A DNA stretch of 64,000 bases from Vigna angularis. Lineage: Eukaryota > Streptophyta > Magnoliopsida > Fabales > Fabaceae. The stretch covers positions 8,837,001 through 8,901,000 of the forward strand of contig NC_068976.1 in assembly GCF_016808095.1 (NCBI RefSeq). The letters are read 5' to 3'. Every line of letters begins with the position of its first letter. The stretch's first letter is position 1. Position numbers and translations under genes: made by a program. The notes under the pieces were generated by a model, which saw only the letters and a list, made by a program, of their open reading frames with translations, was not told the DNA's origin and did not search any database. Below, in pieces: positions 61,501 to 64,000 of this stretch.

Positions 61501-62691
61501 GATGACTATAACTCTCCAAAAGCAGATGCTTCAAATGCTCTTGTTCCTGTAGGAGAACAGCCACCTGCTAGTCCTGTTTCTCAGCAGAATGCCCTTGTTC
61601 TTTTTGATATGTTTTCCAATGGAAATAATGCACCTACATCAGTCAATAGCCAGCTGCCCCAGCCAGCTAATGTTGCTAGCCAAAGTACTCCATATACTCC
61701 CCAATTTCAACAACAGCAAACAGTCATATCTCAAGGTGGATTTTACCCCAATGGAAATGTCCCAAATGCGGGTTCGCCTCAGTATGAGCAACAATCGCTG
61801 TATACACACGGTACAGGTTCTGCTTGGAATGGTCAGGTTGCACAACAGCAGCAACAACCACCTTCACCGGTTTATGGTGTGCTTCATGTTTCTTTGGATT
61901 TAAATGAATTCCTGTGACAGAAATCCTTCAGAATTACATTCTGTTTCTAGAAGATGATTTTAAATTGACTTGTTTTGGAATGTGAAAGTTGCAATATTTT
62001 AAATTGGTCTGGCAGTGATATATTGAGTTTATGCCGGGATGGGTTGAGAATGTAAATTTAAATAGGATTGTGCTCTAATAGTTTGGACTACGTTGCATAA
62101 CTGACTTTTTTTCTTTGTTTAATAGGTACGCAAAGCGGTGGATCATTGCCACCCCCTCCTTGGGAAGCGCAATCAGCAGATAATGGAAGTTCAGTAGCTG
62201 GCGCTCAGTATCCATATGTGCAGAATGCTGCACATCCTCCAGGGTCTCAAACAATGGGCAATGACCAGGGTGTTGGCATGTATATGCAGCCAAATGCTAA
62301 TAGCCATATGCCACGAATGAATAACCATGTTGGGAGAAATCAAATGGGCTTGCAACCTCAGCATATACAAGGTGTTGCAGGGCCCTACATGGGTATGGCT
62401 TCACATCAAATGCAGGGTGGTCCTGTGATGTATCCTCAACAGATGTACGGAACCCAATTTATGGGATACGGTTATGATCAGCAGCAACAAGGAGTTCCAT
62501 ATATTGAACAGCAAATGTATGGTATGTCTGTCAGAGATGACAGTGCTTTGAGAAACTCTTACCCAGTTTCTACCCCATCTTATGCTCCATCTGGGAAACC
62601 TTCCAAGCCAGAGGATAAGTTATTTGGAGACCTTGTTAACATGGCAAAGGTGAAGCCCAATCCCACCCCAGGCCGAGCTGGTAGCATGTAA
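46551..62691 (+). CDS. TOL9: TOM1-like protein (TOL9 type), ESCRT-0-like ubiquitin receptor, ten exons
   Basis: Exons: 46551-46651, 47692-47770, 53847-53945, 54039-54152, 54423-54583, 55288-55369, 59511-59596, 59753-59956, 61377-61876, 62126-62691. All introns are GT-AG and phases agree, giving 663 residues. Exons 1-4 encode a VHS domain (residues 1-131: [54 protein letters not shown]). Exons 6-8 encode a GAT domain (about 186-265: [58 protein letters not shown]). The rest is Gln/Pro-rich and disordered, ending [16 protein letters not shown]. Plant TOLs bind ubiquitinated plasma-membrane cargo at endosomes and pass it to ESCRT for vacuolar breakdown. The sequence pattern is closest to Arabidopsis At4g32760 as I remember it. 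Introns 2 (6.1 kb) and 6 (4.1 kb) hold copia elements; the reading frame is intact. Confidence 0.95.
46781..46849 (+). repeat. 23-bp tandem repeat, three exact copies, in intron 1 of the TOL gene
   Basis: Three identical units of GAGCTAAGTTCTTGGTTAAA plus ATT. Exact identity suggests recent slippage, and copy number may vary among accessions. Confidence 0.97.
48521..50483 (-). mobile_element. Ty1/copia element, internally deleted, in TOL intron 2
   Basis: Two direct LTRs of about 160 bases (48521-48681 and 50324-50483) share TACTATTTATATTGATAAAG, GAGACTGTCCTAGACTGCT and CCTTCCGACTTC, and end TCCAACA (TGTTGGA on the minus strand). A purine tract TTGAGAGGAAG precedes the 3' LTR. Between them, on the minus strand, pol fragments lie in order: reverse transcriptase ([27 protein letters not shown]) at 50150-49680, further pol to 49100, and RNase H ([31 protein letters not shown]) at 49086-48649. 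Gag, protease and most of integrase are missing, as is the primer site, so the copy is defective. Confidence 0.85.
51350..52147 (-). mobile_element. Ty1/copia fragment (RT end and RNase H), TOL intron 2
   Basis: On the minus strand the frame at 52147-51917 reads [20 protein letters not shown], the usual copia block after the reverse transcriptase. Further along, [20 protein letters not shown] (about 51670) is an RNase H start. Several stops are present; no LTRs found. Confidence 0.75.
52160..53294 (+). mobile_element. Ty1/copia reverse-transcriptase fragment, plus strand, TOL intron 2
   Basis: On the plus strand in two frames: [54 protein letters not shown] (52584-52907), then [20 protein letters not shown] with the D-D motif region YVDYIII (YVDDxxx expected), then [20 protein letters not shown] (to 53294). 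It lies head-to-head with the minus fragment next to it. The changed second Asp of the catalytic pair and the frame breaks make it inactive. Confidence 0.8.
54780..55027 (+). repeat. Imperfect direct duplication in TOL intron 5
   Basis: About 54780-54897 and 54915-55027 share GCCATATTCTYTCTTGTTACTGG, TTTGATGGCTGTATGG, GAAAAGTTTRRTGGTAT and AATGGAAAGTGAA-like phrases in order. The second copy has lost about 15 bases. Confidence 0.75.
56617..56721 (+). repeat. 50-bp tandem pair in TOL intron 6
   Basis: TAGATGTCTTAACACTATGT, AACTGTATTATTTA and CTATTTACTATACCT occur twice in succession; the second copy carries a 5-base insertion. Confidence 0.9.
57313..59234 (-). mobile_element. Ty1/copia element, truncated at its 3' side, in TOL intron 6
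   Basis: On the minus strand: a 5' LTR from TGTTAGATATATTATC (59234) to about 59063; a primer site TTGGTATCAGAGCGGG at 59060-59045, complementary to initiator tRNA-Met; gag from 58927 ([33 protein letters not shown]) with a decayed zinc knuckle near 58230; then reverse transcriptase at about 58070-57330 ([60 protein letters not shown]). The YVDD catalytic pair is kept. Protease and integrase and the 3' LTR are missing. The pol part is closely related to that in intron 2 (48521-50483). Confidence 0.85.
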
Positions 62692-62775
62692 AAACTACAT
62701 TACCGGGTTTGCACATTTCATCCGATTGGTAACTTTTGTTCTTGTTTTTCTTTGATTTTTATTTTTATGTTTTCA

Positions 62776-62823
<48 letters not shown>

Positions 62824-64000
62824 TAAAGTTTTTTGGTTCTTGTTTCATATTGTTTGCTTGTCTGGGAATTAGCATTTGATAATGTACATTCGTTTTAGAG
62901 AAAATATTGAAAAGTGGGGAGAAAGGGGCAACCATAATTGGTTTTGGATTGTAATTTGTGGCAATTCTCCTTGTATTACATTCCCTTCTTGTGCTTGTAG
63001 TTATGATCTAAAGGTTCTCTCTCTTAAGCATGAATGTGGAAAAGGGATGTCCTACCTTAGAGGCTTATATCGAACATAAGAATTCTGTAGTTAGCAGGTC
63101 GTAGAAAAAGATCACGACGTCTCTTTTCTTCTGCCCTTTCGAATTGAGGGAAGAAAAAATATGATAAAAATGAAACTGAAATAAAGTTAAAAATGTTTCT
63201 TGTTTGAACAAAGTAACAACAAGTACATAAATTTTCTTAACTTAGGATAGAAAGTGGAAAATACTTTAAGTTAATTGGAAATTAATTTTAGCCTAAAACG
63301 TAAACTTTTTACATCATTATTATTTATTTATAAAAAATATTAGATTTTTAAACCAATTGAAACAAAGAATGTACCCTCCTCCACTTTTCCTTTTCAATGG
63401 GATCCTATTTCGTAGGACTCAAATTTCTATTATTTTTGTTCTGAACAGACAAAACTGGGAGACTAGTTTTGTTAGTGTTTCTAATTATTACGTAAGTGTT
63501 TGCATTGTTAAAATTGATAGGAAAAATTATTTATATTTTCGATGCACTTACGCTCTGAAAGTCAGCGTATATATGATTTGGATCTTTAATTTTAAAAAAA
63601 GGTCGTTCTAATTTCTTAAATTTTGATTTAGGGGGCAAAAGTTGGTTTGCCTTGAATTTCCAGAACTATGTCTGACTTAAAGCTGAATGGTGATATTTAT
63701 TTAAAATGTACTTTGATTTTAAAGAACAAATATTAGTTTCGATTTCTTTTTTACGGATAAAAAATTGTTCTTTAATTGGTTTCCAATTCCAATGCACACA
63801 CTATTGATTGATTGATTCCTACCCAATGACCTATTGTTGAGACATCTCTTAAAAAATTCTCTTATATCGTTGAATAGACAAAACAATATCTATACAAAAT
63901 GATAAACGTCATTTTTATTATTGTTATTTTTCTTTTCTACTAGCTCTGTATTTTTCTTTTTTTCCATTTCTACTGTCACATAGTTCAAGCATATATTTGT
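62692..64000. other. TOL gene 3' untranslated region and downstream intergenic DNA
   Basis: After the TAA at 62689-62691 come a (TTA)n run at about 62777-62808 and a (TA)n run to 62825. A candidate polyadenylation signal AATAAA lies at 63180-63185, about 490 bases after the stop; nearer AT-rich signals are possible. From about 63300 to the end I see AT-rich DNA with no gene. Confidence 0.5.

Noticed and set aside
61589..61903. Alternative plus-strand frame within TOL exon 9
   Set aside because: It is out of frame with the phases fixed by the flanking introns, and Gln-rich codons keep it open by chance.
62876..63611. Two open frames downstream of TOL
   Set aside because: No domain, AT-rich composition, and the first lies in the probable 3' untranslated region.

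Overview
The window looks like a stretch of a dicot plant genome, most likely a legume (Phaseoleae, for example Vigna or Phaseolus). The grounds are low GC, genes with many introns and GT-AG splice sites, and two recognisable plant genes. The repeat content (SIRE-like and Athila/Calypso-like LTRs, CACTA, Mutator and hAT elements) also fits. The legume assignment is inference from the style of the repeats, not from a search.

Only two host genes are clear. At the left edge, on the minus strand, is the 5' part of a plastid stearoyl-acyl-carrier-protein desaturase gene (471 down to the window edge). At the right, on the plus strand, is a complete ten-exon TOM1-like (TOL9-type) gene for an ESCRT-0-like ubiquitin receptor (46551-62691). 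Its introns 2 and 6 are swollen by Ty1/copia insertions.

Almost everything between is nested transposable elements. From left to right: a small CACTA element (1238-2096); a nearly complete Mutator-like element (3040-7450) with ~275-bp terminal inverted repeats, a perfect 9-bp target duplication, a broken transposase gene and a convergent intact gene for a GRF zinc-finger membrane protein; a degenerate repeat field with a ~26-bp unit and a ~350-bp higher-order period (about 10030-11390); a Ty3/gypsy gag remnant with a tRNA-Lys primer site (14486-15419); an LTR carrying CG-rich palindromes (15742-17175); a 78-bp tandem repeat (17210-17655); a hAT-type element (19359-20053); a Mutator-type MITE inside a TA microsatellite (20267-21287); a CACTA element with three solo LTRs nested in it (21935-27251); an Athila-like 3' end (about 28640-31400); and a cluster of related CACTA elements marked by CCTCGGTT/AACCGAGG palindromes (32364-41312), with transposase-associated and Ulp1-protease remnants. 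A decayed Mutator transposase fused to an OTU-like domain (41900-43870) and an AT-rich desert (43870-46100) follow.

The strongest candidate for something under-described is the 3040-7450 Mutator-like element. It repeats the two-gene convergent plan of maize MuDR, but the second position is held by a GRF zinc-finger/transmembrane protein whose frame is intact while the transposase is broken. I saw no tRNA or rRNA gene and no CRISPR array.
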